Shown here: positions 44,660 through 57,480 of the stretch, one piece after another | Numbering within the stretch: position 1 is the stretch's first letter | Layout of the letters: each line of letters begins with the position of its first letter | Assembly: GCF_030272615.1 (NCBI RefSeq) | Contig: NC_081413.1 | Coordinates: 102,510,239 to 102,574,238 of the forward strand | Direction: 5' to 3' | DNA: 64,000 nt | Source: Cryptomeria japonica | Taxonomy: Eukaryota > Streptophyta > Pinopsida > Cupressales > Cupressaceae | The notes under the pieces: generated by a model | Told to the model about the DNA's origin: nothing | Seen by the model: only the letters and a program-made list of their open reading frames with translations | Databases searched by the model: none | Made by a program: the position numbers and the translations under genes

Positions 44660-46024
44660 TGTTGGCATTTGATTGAAGATTGCATTGATGAACTATTGTG
44701 ATGTCATTGATGTCAATTATAACCGATAATGATGTTGTTATGCAACCGGTAGTTGAGAAAGTGAAGGAACCAATATTACTTTAGAAGCAGTGAGATCAAC
44801 CGGTAACCCTACCTGTTGATATGCCAAACCCTAACCGATGGAGCTTGGTGAATTGGTCGTATTGATTTATGATCAAATGGTGATCAGTGATGATTATGCC
44901 ATGTATGCATGTTGTATGTGATGAGTTTCAAGTGGTTTTTGGCACATAGAGATAACAAATTTATCTTGGGAATGATCGAGTACATTGCATGGAGAGGAAA
45001 CCACGTGATGAGTTACATGAATCAATGAGTAGTGATCAAGGAGCAATCAAGGTTGTCTTGTACAATGTGCTAATGATTGCTATGTAATCTAACGATCATA
45101 CTTGAACCAATTTGTTTCTAATCTCTATGAGATCTTAGATTTGTGATGTGTTATCAACCTATTATTTTTCTTATAAGGTCTATGAGTTGTTTTGTAGTAG
45201 TGTTGGAAATTTTGATTAAGTATCAGTGTGATTGATTGCCGAAACAGAAGGAGTATCTGTAGTATGTGTGAATGCAGATAGGAGCACGAAAAGGATATGA
45301 TCAAGAAGAGTAGTGCAATTTACCAGATCAACAAAACCCCTATTATTCTCTAACAATTACAACAATTAAATACCTTAATTGGGTAAGATTTAACAAGCTT
45401 AATGCTATCTAAATCTTTTAACTAGGTGATCCAGTAGCTTGGATTTTAATTCCTCTATCAAGGTTACTCCTAACAGGGTATTGCTTCTAATAGAGCATTA
45501 TAGTCAATCCCTTAACCGAGTGATCCATAACAGAACATTTTGTAAAAGCTTTAACAGGCTTGGCTCCTGACAGGGCAAACTTCAGAAGAGTTCAAAATAC
45601 TTGTGGGTATTCATCCCCACCATGGTTTTTCCCATTTGGGTTTCCATGTCAAAAATCATTGTGTCAAGTGGTGAATGGTTTTTGTGGTTATGTTTTGATA
45701 TGGTTAATTTGCTTAATTGTTAAATCCACTTAGTTATATTAAGATGACCCCCAATAATCTAAAATGTGCTTTTACTATTGTTAGTAAAGTATTTTGATGT
45801 TTTGGTTAAATGGTTTGAGAGTTTTAGAGTTGTTACACTGTTATTTTGTTATGCTAGTCAGCCAGTTAACTTGATAGTGCTGTTGCAGTTTATTACTCAG
45901 TGTTTGAACCAATTAGTCCAGATATTGTTTTTGAGTATGGTGAAAGTTTAGTCAGTTTTCCATCTACTAATTCACCCCCCCTCTTAGTAGTTGTCTAGAT
46001 CCTTATTGATTCATCATATCATCA
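44660..46024 (+). mobile_element. 5' LTR of E
   Basis: 1365 bp, TGTTGGCATTTG...ATATCATCA. It contains CTTATAAGG (about 45169) as a TATA candidate. The inverted form of the shared block (CCCACCATGGTTTTTCCC, about 45616-45633) and the C-run TTCACCCCCCCTC (45971-45983) lie near the end. Confidence 0.93.
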
Positions 46025-46026
46025 AT

Positions 46027-46038
46027 TGGTATTAGAGC
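46027..46038 (+). other. Primer-binding site of E
   Basis: TGGTATTAGAGC sits two bases after the LTR. It is one C-to-T change from the Met-tRNA PBS. Confidence 0.9.
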
Positions 46039-46094
46039 ATTTTAGGTCCTCTAGTGTCTAAGCCTAACAACTTGAGGTAAAGATCTATAATAAC

Positions 46095-46990
46095 ATGATG
46101 AAGAAAGAAGGTTTGAAGTTTAATAGGGAAAACTGCAGAATATGGAGTGATAGGATGAAAATCTATATCAAGAGTCTAGGAAGTCAATGCTGGGAACATG
46201 TTGTTACAAAATATACTGCACCTAGTGGAATTTTGACTAATGATCAAAATAAAGAGCAACAAGAGAATATTCAAGCATTAGAGGCCATTATTAGTTCTTT
46301 GTCTGATTTAGAGTATGTTAATGTCCATGGTATGGAGACTTCTTATGATGCATGGAAGAAACTTGAGGATATCTATAGTAGTGATGAGCATGTGAAGATT
46401 GCCAAAGAAGAGAGTCTCAGAGGTAAATTTGATGACATGTGGATGGCTGAAAGTGAGAATATTAACCAGTATGGTCAGAGGATCAAGGAGATAGTTGGTG
46501 AGATCAAGAGTGCTGGTGGTAAAGTGGAATATGCCGCAATAGTTAGTAAGGTGTTGAGAACCCTTCTACTGGTCTATGCTATCTGAGTTGCAGCCATTTA
46601 GGAGCTAAAGTCTATTGATAAAACAAAGGCAACTCTTGACTCCATCATTGGTAAACTTACTACATTTGAATTAAATGGTTATGATGGAAGTGCTGAAAAA
46701 TCTAGATCTGCATTTAGAGCTTCAGTTTCTAACCCACTTGTGAGAAAAAGCAGAGAATCCAATCATAGTTATGAGTCTAGATCCAAGAGAGAAGTTGATG
46801 ATGAAGACAATCTGATCGAGCTTGAAGCATTATTGGCCAAGTGGTTACCCAGAGGTACCGGTAAGTACAAAGGTAAATTACCTTTGAAGTGTTTTGTATG
46901 TAAGCGAATTGGACATATTGCTTCTAACTATCCTAATGGCGACAATGAGCATAGGCCTGAGAAGTATAAGAAGTACAAAGGCAAAGACAA
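46095..46990 (+). pseudogene. gag of E
   Basis: The ATG at 46095 opens a Copia Gag (FNRENCRIWSDRMKIYIKSL; VHGMETSYDAWKKLEDIYSS; LRGKFDDMWMAESENINQYG). It is broken by TGA at 46584 and TAG shortly after, but continues in the same frame. The zinc knuckle CFVCKRIGHIASNYP (about 46890-46935) has Tyr in place of the last Cys, so it is defective. Confidence 0.9.
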
Positions 46991-48600
46991 AAGAGATTGC
47001 CTCATTGGAATTGATGGTAAAATCACTGATGAGGAATCTGAGGGAGATGCAAATCAAGACATTGTCTTTGTTTCCATTAAAGAGGAGACATCTGATCAGA
47101 AGACATTAGTTTCTCACATGGATAGTTTAGATGATTGGATCATAGATAGTGGTTGCTCACACAATGTGACTGGTGACCAAAGTAAATTTATTACTTTGAA
47201 GGAATTTGATGGAGGAGTTGTGAGATTTGGAAATGAATCACCTTGCATGGTAAAAGAAAAGGGAACCATTTCTCTTAGTGGAAAGAGAAGTGCAGATGAT
47301 GTCTACTGGGTTGAAGAATTAAAGAACAATCTGTTGAGTGTAGCTCAACTCAATGATAGAGGTTATCCATTGGAATTTAAGAATGGAATGTGCAAAATCT
47401 ATGGGAGAAAAGGTGAACTGATTGCAACTGGCAAGCAGACCAAAGGTAACCCGTTTCACCTAAATCGTAAAGTCAATAACTGTTTAATTTCTAAAGTAGA
47501 TGATAGTTGGCTTTGGCATCGAAGATTTTGTCATATAAATTTTGAAAACATTATCAAAGTTAGTAAGTCCAAGTCAGTAAGAGGTTTGCCTCAGTTGGAA
47601 AAACTGGTGAATGCCTTGTGTAAGGAATGTCAGTTAGGAAAGATGACATCCTCAACTTTTAAGAGCAAATCTTTCTCAGCAGATCTTTTGTTAGATTTGG
47701 TTCATACAAACCTCTGTGGACCAATAAGGACAAAAATTATTCAAGGTGATAGATATTTTGTGATCTTCACTAATGATTGCTCAAGAATGATGTGGGTCAC
47801 ATTCTTGAAGGACAAAAACATAAGCCTTTAGTAAGTTTAAGGTATTTAGAGCCTTAGCTAAAAAGGAAAGTGGTAAGAAGATAGTGTCTGAGAACTAATC
47901 AAGGAGGTGAATTTACTTTAGAGGAATTCACTAGATATTATGAAGACAATGAAATTAAGAGGCAACTTTATGCACCTAGGACACCACAACAGAATGATAT
48001 TGTAGAGAGGAACAACCGGTCAGTTGTTGAAGCTGCTATAATGATGCTCATACAAGGAGGTGTAGCAAAAACTTTCTGGAGAGAAGCTGTTAGCACAACT
48101 ATCTACACTATGAACTAGACAATGGTAAAGAGAGGTAAGGATAAAACTCCTTATGGATACTGGTATGGTAGATCACCTAATGCCAGCTATTTTAAGATTT
48201 TTGGCAGTAAATATTTTATCAAGAGAGGTGACTATGTTGGTAAGTTTGATGCTAAGAGTGATGAAGGCATATTTCTTGGTTACTCCACCAAGAGTAAAAC
48301 CTACAAATGTTACAACAACCAGACAAAGAGAATATTTGAAAGTGTTGATGTCCAAGTAGATGAGTGTCATGAAATTTCAGGAGAAACCAGTGACGAGAAG
48401 AAGGAAGATGAACCTTACATTCTGATTTTGAAACCAGAACCAGTGAAGCCAAAAGTTGGTGAAGTGAATGCTATAGTACCAGTTCAACTGGAACATGTAG
48501 ATTCTACAAAAGATGAAGATAGTGAGGAAGAAGAACCTGAAGATAACGATAATTTCATTCCAAGGTATGCGAGACTCAATCATAATCCTGACTAGATTAT
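46991..48600 (+). pseudogene. Protease and integrase of E
   Basis: Protease site DDWIIDSGCSHNVTGD (about 47130-47180). HHCC finger WHRRFCHI...CKECQLGK (47512-47640). Integrase core: the first catalytic Asp is Asn (LVHTNLCGP, about 47700). The second is also Asn (LRTNQGGEF, about 47889). The Glu in NDIVERNNRS is kept. Frameshifts lie near 47822 and 47890, with a TAG near 48117. The tail has the acidic EDSEEEEPEDNDNF stretch before RT. Confidence 0.9.
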
Positions 48601-49620
48601 TGGAGATAAAGATGCTGGAGTACTAACCAGAAGAAGAATTAGAGAGAATTCTTGCATGATCTCCACTATTGAGCCTAGAAATTCTAAGGAAGCCATTGGA
48701 GATGATCAATGGATCAAGGCTATGGAAGAGGAGCTTGACCAGATTGAAAAGAACAATACATAGAACCTAGTACCCAAACTGATGAATAAAAATGTGATAG
48801 GTACTAAATGGGTATTCAGAAATAAACTGAATGAAGATGGAGTAGTCGTCAGAAACAAAGCTAGATTGGTATGAAAAGGTTATGCACAAGAAGAAGGAGA
48901 AGACTATGGAAAGATATTTGCACCAATTGCTAGATTGGAAGGTGTTAGGACTCTACTTGCATTTGCAACATATAGGGGATCCAAAGTATATAAGATAGAT
49001 GTGAAGTCAACATTTCTAAATGGAATATTGGAAGATGAAGTATGTATTGAATAGGCAAATGGTTATACTTTGACTAATGCAAAGGGTATGGTGTGTAAAC
49101 TACACAAGACACTAAATGGTTTGAAGCAAGCACCAAGAGAATGGTATGAAAGACTACATTCACACCTTATGAAGATAGGTTTTCAAAGAACCAGTGAAGA
49201 CAACAATATATATCTCAAGACTAAAGGAGATAAGATATTGGTTAGTGAAGTGTTTGTGGATGATATTATTTTTGGAGGCAATGATGACATGAGTGATGAC
49301 TTTGCAAATGAGATGAAAAGTGAATTTGAAATGTCTATGGTAGGAGAGATAAAATTCTTCATAGGTTTGCAAATTCAATAGATGAAGAGTGGTATCTTTA
49401 TCACATAGTCCAAATATGTGAAAGAGGTATTGAAGACATTTGGAATTGGAGACTATAAACCAGTTGGGACACCAATGGTTACAGGTGTAAACTATCTGAG
49501 GATGATGCCGCATTCGCTAATGAAAAGGAGTACAAGTCAATGATAGGGAAACTGCATTATGTTGTTCACAATAGACTGGATATTGCTCATGCAATTGGAT
49601 TAGTTGCCAGATTTTAGAAG
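48601..49620 (+). pseudogene. Reverse transcriptase of E
   Basis: Starts around IIGDKDAGVLTRRR. Then DQWIKAMEEELDQIEKNNT, NVIGTKWVFRNKLNED, and the active site EVFVDDIIFGGNDD (about 49245-49285). TAG stops at 49052, 49379, 49406 and 49615 each replace a Gln conserved in the sister elements. The stop near 48763 replaces Trp. A frameshift lies near 49495. Confidence 0.92.
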
Positions 49621-50202
49621 AACCCAAAGGAGACACACATGATTGCAACTAAAAGGATATTCAAATATTTGAAAGGTACTATTGATTATGGATTATGGTA
49701 TCCATATGCAGGTAACTTTGTTTTGAAAGTTTATATAGATGTAGATTGGGTAGGAAATGTTGATGACAAGAAGAGCACAACCAGTGGTGCATTCTTTCTT
49801 GGTGGAAGACTTGTATCTTGGAGAAACAAGAAGAAGAGTTGTATATCACAGTCCACTGCTGAAGTTGAATATGTTGCAGCATATATGAATTGTACCTAGG
49901 CAATCTGGATGAAACGCATTATGGAAGGATTCAAGTTGAAGATCACAAAACCAGAAAAGATTTTATGTGATAACACCAATGCAATACATATCTCAAAGAA
50001 CCCGATGTTGCATGATAGAACGAAGCATATTGAGCTAAAATATCATTTCTTGAGAGGGAAAGTGCAGAGTAAAGATGTGTTATTGGAGCATGTATCCACT
50101 AAGGAGCAACTAGTGTATATCTTTACTAAACCTCTGCCTAAGACTACTTTTGAGTATCTTAGAGGTCAGCTAGGGGTTGTGCCCCTACATGAGGCTAATT
50201 GA
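49621..50202 (+). pseudogene. RNase H of E
   Basis: ATKRIFKYLKGTIDYGL, YIDVDWVGNVDDKKSTTSGA (catalytic Asp), SQSTAEVEYVAAYMNC (Glu), LCDNTNAIHISKNP (Asp) and HIELKYHFLRGKV. One TAG at 49897 (Gln in relatives). It ends with TGA at 50200 after VVPLHEAN. Among the better-preserved domains in the window. Confidence 0.93.
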
Positions 50203-50568
50203 GTAGATGTAGAAGACATCAGTCCTAGAGCTAATTGAAGAATCTTGAAGTAGGATTGGTGTAGAGTGGAGCTACTCCACAGGGGGAGCAACAAGTTGCA
50301 GATCATTGTTGCAGAACAATGAAGTATGACACTGCGTGTTTTACTTTCACTTTGGCATTGTTGTCAAAGGGGGATAAGAACTATATGATTATGGGGGAGA
50401 AAAAATGTATGATTGATAGAGAGAAGAACTGTAGCTAGTTACCAGCTGAAGACTCAGTTTAAGGAGAGTACATGGTAAAATGTAAACTGAGATTCCTATA
50501 CTTGTGTATGTGCATTACTCTATATCATCACAATCAAGGGTACTGATATTTGTATTTCCATCAATGCC

Positions 50569-50580
50569 AAAGGAGGAGAT
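50569..50580 (+). other. Polypurine tract of E
   Basis: CAAAGGAGGAGAT immediately precedes the 3' LTR. An additional PPT-like CAAAGGGGGATAAG lies near 50366. Confidence 0.85.
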
Positions 50581-51956
50581 TGTTGGAACTTGATTGAAGA
50601 TTGCATTGATGAACTATTGTGTTGTCATCGATGTCAATTGTAACCAGTAATGATGTTTTTATGAAACCGGTAATTGAGAAAGTGAAGGAACCGATATTAC
50701 TTTAGAAGCAACGAGATCAACCAGTAACCCTACCTGTTGATATTCCCAACCCTAACTGATGGAGCTTGGTGAATCAGTTAATTGATGATCAAATGGTGAT
50801 AGGTAATGATTATGCCACATATGCATATTGTATGTGATGAGTTTCAAGTGGTTTTTGGCAGGTAGAGATAACAATTTTATCTTGGGAATAAGCAAGTACA
50901 TTGCATGAAGAGGAAACTACATGATGAGTTACATGAATCGATGAACAGTGATCAAGGAGCAATCGAGGTTGTCTTATATAATGTGCTGATGATTGCTATG
51001 TAATCTAACGGTCATACTTGAACTAATTTGTTTGTAATCTCTATGAGATCTTGGGTTTGTGATGTGTTACCGACCAATTGTTTTGCTTATAAGGTCGATG
51101 AGTTGTTTTGTAGTAGTGTTGGAAATTTTGGTTAAGTGTCAGTGTGATTGATTGCCAAACTAGAAGGAGTATCCGCAGTATGTGTGAAGGTAGATATGAG
51201 CATGAAAAGGATCTGATCAAGCAGAGTAGTGTTATTTACTAGATAAAAAAAACCCCTATTGTTCTCTAACAATTACAATAGTTAAATCCCTTATCTGGGT
51301 AAGCTTTAAGAGGATTAATGCTATTTAAATCCTCTAACCAGGTGATCCATTAGCTTAGATTTCAAATCCTCTATCAAGGTTACTCCTAACAGGGTATTAC
51401 TTCTAATAGGGCATTATAGTCTATCCCTTGACCGGGTGATCCCTAACAAGATCTGTTCCTAACAGGACATTTTGTAAAATATTTAACAAGCTTGGCTCCT
51501 AACAGGGTGAACTTCAGAAGAGTTCAAAATACCAACAGGTATTTATCCCCACCGTGGTTTTTCCCATTTGGGTTTCCATATCAAAAATCATTGTGTCAAG
51601 TGGTGAATGGTTTTTGTGGTTATGTTTTGATATGGTTAATTGGCTTAACTGTTAAATCCACTTAGTTATGTTAAGATGAACAACAATAATCTAAAATGTG
51701 CTTTTACTATTGTTAGTAAAGTATTTTGATGTTTTGGTTAAATGGTTTGAGAGTTTCAGAGCTATTACACTGTTATTTTGTTATGCTAGTCAATCGATTA
51801 ACTTGATAGTGCTGTTGCAGTTTATTACTCAGTGTTTGAACCAGTTAGTCCAGAGATTGTTTTTGAGTTTGGTTAAAGTTTAGTAATTTTTCATCTACTG
51901 ATTCACCCCCCCCTCTCAGTAGTTGTTTGGATCTTTATTAATTCATCATATCATCA
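50581..51956 (+). mobile_element. 3' LTR of E
   Basis: 1376 bp, TGTTGGAACTTG...CATATCATCA, matching 44660-46024 with scattered changes and small indels. CTTATAAGG near 51087. Confidence 0.93.
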
Positions 51957-52140
51957 ATTTCAATCTAGTATCACTTCTTGAGGGAGAAAGTTTTGGAGAA
52001 CAAGGTGAAGTTTTTTTTATGTACCTATAAATGAACAGATTGCAAATATCTTTACTAAAGCACTCTTTAAGGATACTTTTGAATATCTTCAGGAGAAATT
52101 GGGGGTTATTTCCCCTCCTTTTCTGAACTAAATGCATATA
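51957..52140 (+). pseudogene. RNase H C-terminus of B
   Basis: Continues B after E: YHFLREKVLENKVK, NEQIANIFTKALFKDTFEYL and QEKLGVIS, with a frameshift at a T-run (52012-52019). It ends in a stop near 52130. Confidence 0.85.
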
Positions 52141-52444
52141 GAGGTGGATTAGTCCAGTGAACTTAACGATTATTATTATTCTAGACTAATGTTTGGGGCT
52201 TCCTCTTAGGGGGAGCTAAGTGTAGTTGTGAGTTTTTGAGAAGTTGAACATAATGAGATAATAGTTTTTGTGTTTGAGCCTTTGTCCTTGATAGAAAAGG
52301 GGGAGAGAATGAGAAGTTTGGAGAGAAAATATGAGTAATAAGTAATTGGAAAAGGGGGATGATGATGTATTGGAAAACATTAAAAATTTGTTATGCGAGT
52401 TGTTGATAATGTTGAGCTATCATTGATGTATTGCCATCAATGAT

Positions 52445-52459
52445 AAAGGGGGATATCAT
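52445..52459 (+). other. Polypurine tract of B
   Basis: AAAGGGGGATATCAT before the LTR start. Two more AAAAGGGGGA tracts lie near 52296 and 52347, so the true primer could be one of several. Confidence 0.6.
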
Positions 52460-53726
52460 TGCAATTTTGGTGAGAATGAGTTGTTGATGTGTTGTCATTA
52501 ATGTCAACATGCTTTGGTTGTCATTAGTGATTGGTTTGTATAGTTGATATTGAGTTTCCTATGCAGTTGTGCTAAGATATTTTCTCTTCATATCTTCTAT
52601 ATTATACATATATTCATGCGGCTTGTCTATGTTGCTAAGAAGTGTTTAGAGTTACTAGATTCGATATTTGGTGCTCCAAATTATAATAATAAGGAAGTTA
52701 CATCCAATAGTGTGTGACAATGTTTCCATGTGAAACAAATGCTCCACATTTCTCCGTTTTATGGTTTCTAATATTGCAATTTTGGAGATAAGTTGATAAT
52801 GTCCTTAGCTTCATTCTATTAAGTTGGCACAAGTTCTTGGGATTTGGAAGTGTGGTTTCAAATTTTGATGGTGTTTACTCTAGGTTTGGCCAACCTCAAC
52901 TGTTTACACTTCACATTATTTCTCTCATTGTTATGGATCATTGTATAACATGTATGATGCTTATTTTGGTCTCAGTTAAAAAATTTTGTGGTCCACTTTA
53001 CATTCTTTTCCACCACAAGAATGTTGAATACTGAGATAATTTGAATTGTGTTTTGTTAAGATGCTTGACTGACCTTGGGAGATTTTGCATATGTGAGGAT
53101 GAAATAAATAACTTAGGATAATTTTTTGAGGATGAGATATGTGTGTGGTGTGTAATGGGTGAAATGTGATGTATGTAGAATATGAAATGGAAAGAAAGTG
53201 AGTCGTGACATATGTGTATGTGATGAATGTGTGTGAAAGAGGATCTATCTCCTTTTTTTTTTTTTTATGTGTTGAGTTGGTGAAAAGTGTTGAGTAGTGT
53301 CGACTTTCATGTATTAGCTACTGGAAGCAGTGAGGCAAAGATATCTATAGATCTTACGGTTGGAGAGATATATTAGTGTTGGATTATTTATCTTTTATTC
53401 TTCTTTGTCTAGGTTGTGAGCCCTCTAACAATGAGTCTTTATTGCTTTCTTTTGGGCATTGAGCCAAGTTATTTGTAAAAATCACCTTAATCGGTGTCAC
53501 CCTAATAGGTGTTCATATATTAAGAATAACATTCTCCATGGTTTTTCCCTTTGCAAGGTTTTCCACATAAAATCTAGTTTTTCATTGTGCATGACATGTT
53601 CTTTTATGATCATATATTTTTGTGGACTAAGTGATAAAAGTTAAGTTGTTGTGGATCTGATTTAAGGAAAATATTTTAGAATTATTTGTACAACCGATTC
53701 ATCCCCACTCTTAGTTGTCTTGTGCA
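52460..53726 (+). mobile_element. 3' LTR of B
   Basis: About 1.27 kb, TGCAATTTTGG...CTTGTGCA. Near its end it has CATGGTTTTTCCCTTTG (about 53536) and GATTCATCCCCACTCTTAG (53697-53714), the decayed forms of the two blocks shared by LTRs here. The partner 5' LTR is lost. Confidence 0.6.
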
Positions 53727-53925
53727 TAAGAACATTCAACAATAACTTTTCCCAGATCTCTTTAGTAGTGCCACAATGCTTCACCTTCACAAGTTTTGAA
53801 TATGCTAATCCACTGATAAATTGCATTTTTTGCTTAAACATATCAACAATGAAAGAACACAAATTGAGGATTGACACTAATTCACAACAACTACCAATAG
53901 TAATTATGACTCTTTCCATGAACAA
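53727..53925 (-). pseudogene. Copia gag fragment, target of B
   Basis: The minus strand reads MQFISGLAYSKLVKVKHCGT then TKEIWEKL, the conserved helix of Copia Gag. It is truncated by B on the left and decays on the right. Confidence 0.6.
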
Positions 53926-53939
53926 TATCCTCTAAAAGT

Positions 53940-55328
53940 CCATCTTGAACTAGCACCCATATTTAGGTGTAGGTTCCTTAGAATTTATATCAAAACCTCA
54001 TCAAAGAGTAATAGTCTCAAAAATGTATCCAATCCCAATAGAAATCTATTATTTCCCAAGTTTCCAAGTATCAATGAGAATATACAATAATTCAATTCAT
54101 ACGCCAAGCTCCAAATGTGATGCCACACTATCATGATGCTCCCAAGCACATGCCAAATATATTGAATACCAAGAGAAATAACAAGATCACTATTAAAGAT
54201 CCAACTACATGCTTACATAATCAAGAACACATCATCACATCATGATCTCACATCTCCTCAAAAGAAGTTCATTCTCCAATGAACATATCATTTTCAAGCT
54301 TGTATCATGTCAAAATTCCAATGCATATCTAGAGTAAACCAACACACAATACCAAACCATTCTATCAAACAAGGATATCCTGTTACAGTCAACAGTTCAT
54401 TAATCAACACCTCAACCAAAGACTCCAAGGGTACTCAATGGTACCAATATGTAAAAATATCTAATCATACAAATATATCCATCTTCTATTAATGGAACTT
54501 AAGATGTCAATCAATTCTCACTATAATAATATTATCCAGTTGCTCCTTTGTGACACTAAAAAATGCATATGAATATCATCCATATTCAAATGATGAACCA
54601 CATAATTGACAGAGATTCCACTAAATTATGATATTAAGTTCTTCATGGCATCATGATAGCCATCTAAAAATGAATATCACCCATTGTCCACTCACACTCA
54701 ACTAAAATACCAAAAAATCCAAACAAGGAATTAGAACCAAGATTTCCAAATGAAGAAAATACAACCAACAACAAAGCATCACTATCAATATCTCCTACTA
54801 AAATGTGCAATGAAGCTATCCATGACATCATGATAAAAAAATTGCAATAATTACCAATAGTTGACTATCTAAACTCCCTAACCATCATCCATCCTTTCAT
54901 CTCAATGGACATACCAATAAAAAATGATGATAGACAAGTCCAAATAATAGAGTTTGTACCAACATTGAATTAATATCATGGATATAGATAGTTCACTCTT
55001 GAGTTATACAAATATAGCTAATGGGTAGATAATCCAAAAATGACATAAAACAAATATTTAAAACCAATCAAATACACAAAATCATCATTAGATTAGTAAC
55101 TTCAAATCTAAGATAACCAAGAAGATAACCCATTAATCTTAATAATTAAATATCAAATCACTGACATATCTAAATTTTCCAAATAAATCACATTCAATTA
55201 TTATAATCATGAAACTAGACAAGCATCCAGTAGATAAGAGCAACCTCCTAAAATTGAATCACACTACCACAAATTAACCACATAAACGATTGAATTATGT
55301 CAATTCTGAAATGCACATGAACATATAT
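53940..55328. other. Stretch with no gene seen
   Basis: A/C-rich sequence with frequent CATCATGATA and CCAATA words, stops in every frame and no clean LTR ends. Possibly a heavily decayed LTR or internal region continuing the gag fragment to the left. Confidence 0.4.
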
Positions 55329-56549
55329 TGTTGGAGATGTTGGAGGTTGTTGGTCATTGATGTTGCTAGGATATGTTGTTGTCATTTATGTTGACATATT
55401 CTTGTGTTTTTCTCCGGTGATTGTAGTTTAGGAAGATCTTATGATCCAGTTTGCAATTTTATTTTGTTGTATTGGTGCTTTGCTGAGCTTGGTATTTACT
55501 CTGGTATATTCTGGTGTGATCTGATATTGAGCTGAGATTTTGGGATATTGCTTGGGATGGTCTTGTGTATCTTCATTTAAGATGGATCATGATTTGGTGC
55601 TCCGCAAGTTATCTTTCTTCATGATAGTTGCTGATTGGTCATGTTCTTGATAAGTGGTGTTGGTGCAGTTGTTGATGATGATTCTAACATGCTTGCTGGT
55701 GTTTCCTATTTGTGTCCTATTTGTTTTGTTTTGTTTATCCACATTAATCATTGTGTGAGTTTTTGGTTGTTTTCATGAACCGGTGATGATTTTCGTGTTA
55801 TGCGGTGTTTCTGGTGGTGTAGCATGTTGTAGTTGATCTTGGCATGATTTCTGGTGGAGTTGAGCGTTTGGGAATTTGATTTAGGTCCATGTTATGTCAT
55901 GTAAATCATTATATTAGTCTGGTGGTCAATCTTTGTATCATGTGATGTAATTTTATAATTATGGGTTGAGGGTTTAGCCGACCTTGTTGTCAAGGTTGAT
56001 GATCTGTATATATAGGTGCTATTGTCATGTAATTTGGGTGTTGTGGTTGTGTCTGCATTATTAGAGAGTGGTGTATGTGTGAACAATGATTCATCCTTCA
56101 ACATTGTGATTGAGAAGAGATTGGTGTTGTAGAGTAGACAATTATGCTTAACCGGAATTGTCATTAGGCATTTGCAGTTCATCTCTTTCGGATTGTAGTC
56201 CGAATCTTGTTGTAAGTCAGTGAGAATTCCCTGAGGGTTGTAGCCTTCCAGACCATTATCTTTTGATTAGTGATCTCTAGGAAATGTGCCTGAATGCCCG
56301 TGCATTCCCCATTGTAATATTTTCACATACTACTATAGAGTATCATCTTACTATGGGTAGGTTCCCACTATGGGTTTTCCCTTAATTGGATTTTCCACAT
56401 CAAAATATTGGTGTTGTGCGTTGTGCTTTCAATTTTCTTATCTTGATTATTACTACAGTTTACCAGATCTATATTTGTGGTTAATTTTGTAGATCTGGTG
56501 AAGACTGATTCCCCCCCCTCTCAGTCTTCCCTCATTGTTGCTTCCAACA
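55329..56549 (+). mobile_element. 5' LTR of K
   Basis: 1221 bp, TGTTGGAGATG...TTCCAACA. TATA box TATATATAG at about 56007-56015. It has the CACTATGGGTTTTCCC block (about 56367) and the C-run (56511-56520) near the end. Confidence 0.9.
56007..56015 (+). promoter_or_regulatory. TATA box of K
   Basis: CTGTATATATAGGTGC lies about 540 bp before the LTR end. Confidence 0.6.
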
Positions 56550-56551
56550 AT

Positions 56552-56563
56552 TGGTATCAGATC
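56552..56563 (+). other. Primer-binding site of K
   Basis: TGGTATCAGATC follows the LTR. It matches the Met-tRNA PBS with one change. Confidence 0.88.
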
Positions 56564-56605
56564 TTGATCTTCCAAAGGAAGCTTAACCACTTGAGGAGAT
56601 TTGGG

Positions 56606-57480
56606 ATGGCAACTCAAGGTGTTACCTTTAAGAAGGAAAATCCAAGGTTTGATGGAAGTAACTATGATATATGGAAGAAATAGATGGAAGTGCACTTAAA
56701 ATGTCTTTGAGAGGATTACTGGAAGATTACAAATAATGCCTATTTTGTTCCTCTGAATGGACCGGTTACTGTTGATGAGATCAAGGAAGCTGAATGTAGT
56801 ATTAGAGCTAAGGAAGCATTGCTTAGTGCCCTAACTGATTACAAAATGATAAATGTAACGAGTATTCAAACCGCACATGACATCTGGGAGAAGCTTGAAA
56901 TCTTGTATGAAGGTGACAAACAAGTGAAAGTTGCTAAGTTGCAGAGTTTGAAAGGAAAGTATGAGATGCTGAAGGTGGGAGATGATGAGAATATACACTC
57001 TTTCATGGGAAAGGTGAATGATCTTTTCCTAGGTATCAGATGTGTCGATGGAACCCTTGAAGAAGATGAAATTGTTGCTAAGGAGCTAAGATACTTGCCT
57101 CCTGCTTATAAACATAAGGTTGCTGCTATTGATGAGATCTAGAGTGTGACTACAGTAACAAGAGATATGTTGGTTGGAAAGATTGCTGCATTTGAGCTGA
57201 GCGAGTTTGGAGAGTCACATGGAAAGTCTGAGATAACATTTAGAGCATCAACAGTTGTATTAAAAAAATAGAAGTATGATCCCGATGAGTGCAAAATATC
57301 TAGATATGAGAGAGAGAGAAGAGTGATGGAAGAGAAAGAAAAAGAGATGGATGAGTTTGACACATTGATTGCCCGAAGATTACCTAAAGGTGGGTAAGTA
57401 TAATGGAAAATTGCCTTTGAAATGTTTCCCTTGCAATAAGATAGGACATTTTGCTTCTAGATGCTCGAAGAGAATGGATA
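56606..57480 (+). pseudogene. gag of K
   Basis: The ATG at 56606 (MATQGVTFKKENPRFDGSNY). The Gag core has TAHDIWEKLEILYEGD and LKVGDDENIHSFMGKVNDLF. The zinc knuckle CFPCNKIGHFASRC (about 57423-57465) is intact. Stops at about 56682, 56709 and 57140, with a frameshift near 57395. Confidence 0.92.

Larger units (their letters stand above)
44660..51956 (+). mobile_element. Complete Copia element E
   Basis: LTRs 44660-46024 and 50581-51956, PBS, gag, protease, integrase, RT, RNase H and PPT in order on the plus strand. Target duplication ATTTT (44655-44659) and ATTTC (51957-51961), 4/5. Removing E with one duplication copy rejoins B's RNase H codons (KHI then S). All genes carry stops. Confidence 0.95.
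33891..53726 (+). mobile_element. Old Copia element B, four-way fragmented
   Basis: Plus-strand coding resumes in order after each insertion: gag knuckle and protease (33891-34542), integrase (39763-40786), RT to RNase H (43332-44659), RNase H end, PPT and 3' LTR (51957-53726). It is interrupted by C, by J1 (with J2 inside) and by E. The 5' LTR and most of gag are missing. It inserted into a minus-strand Copia gag seen at 53727. Confidence 0.85.

Noticed and set aside
45766-45951. 61-codon ORF, also at 51698-51883
   Set aside because: The two copies are the same LTR sequence of E; chance ORF in an LTR.
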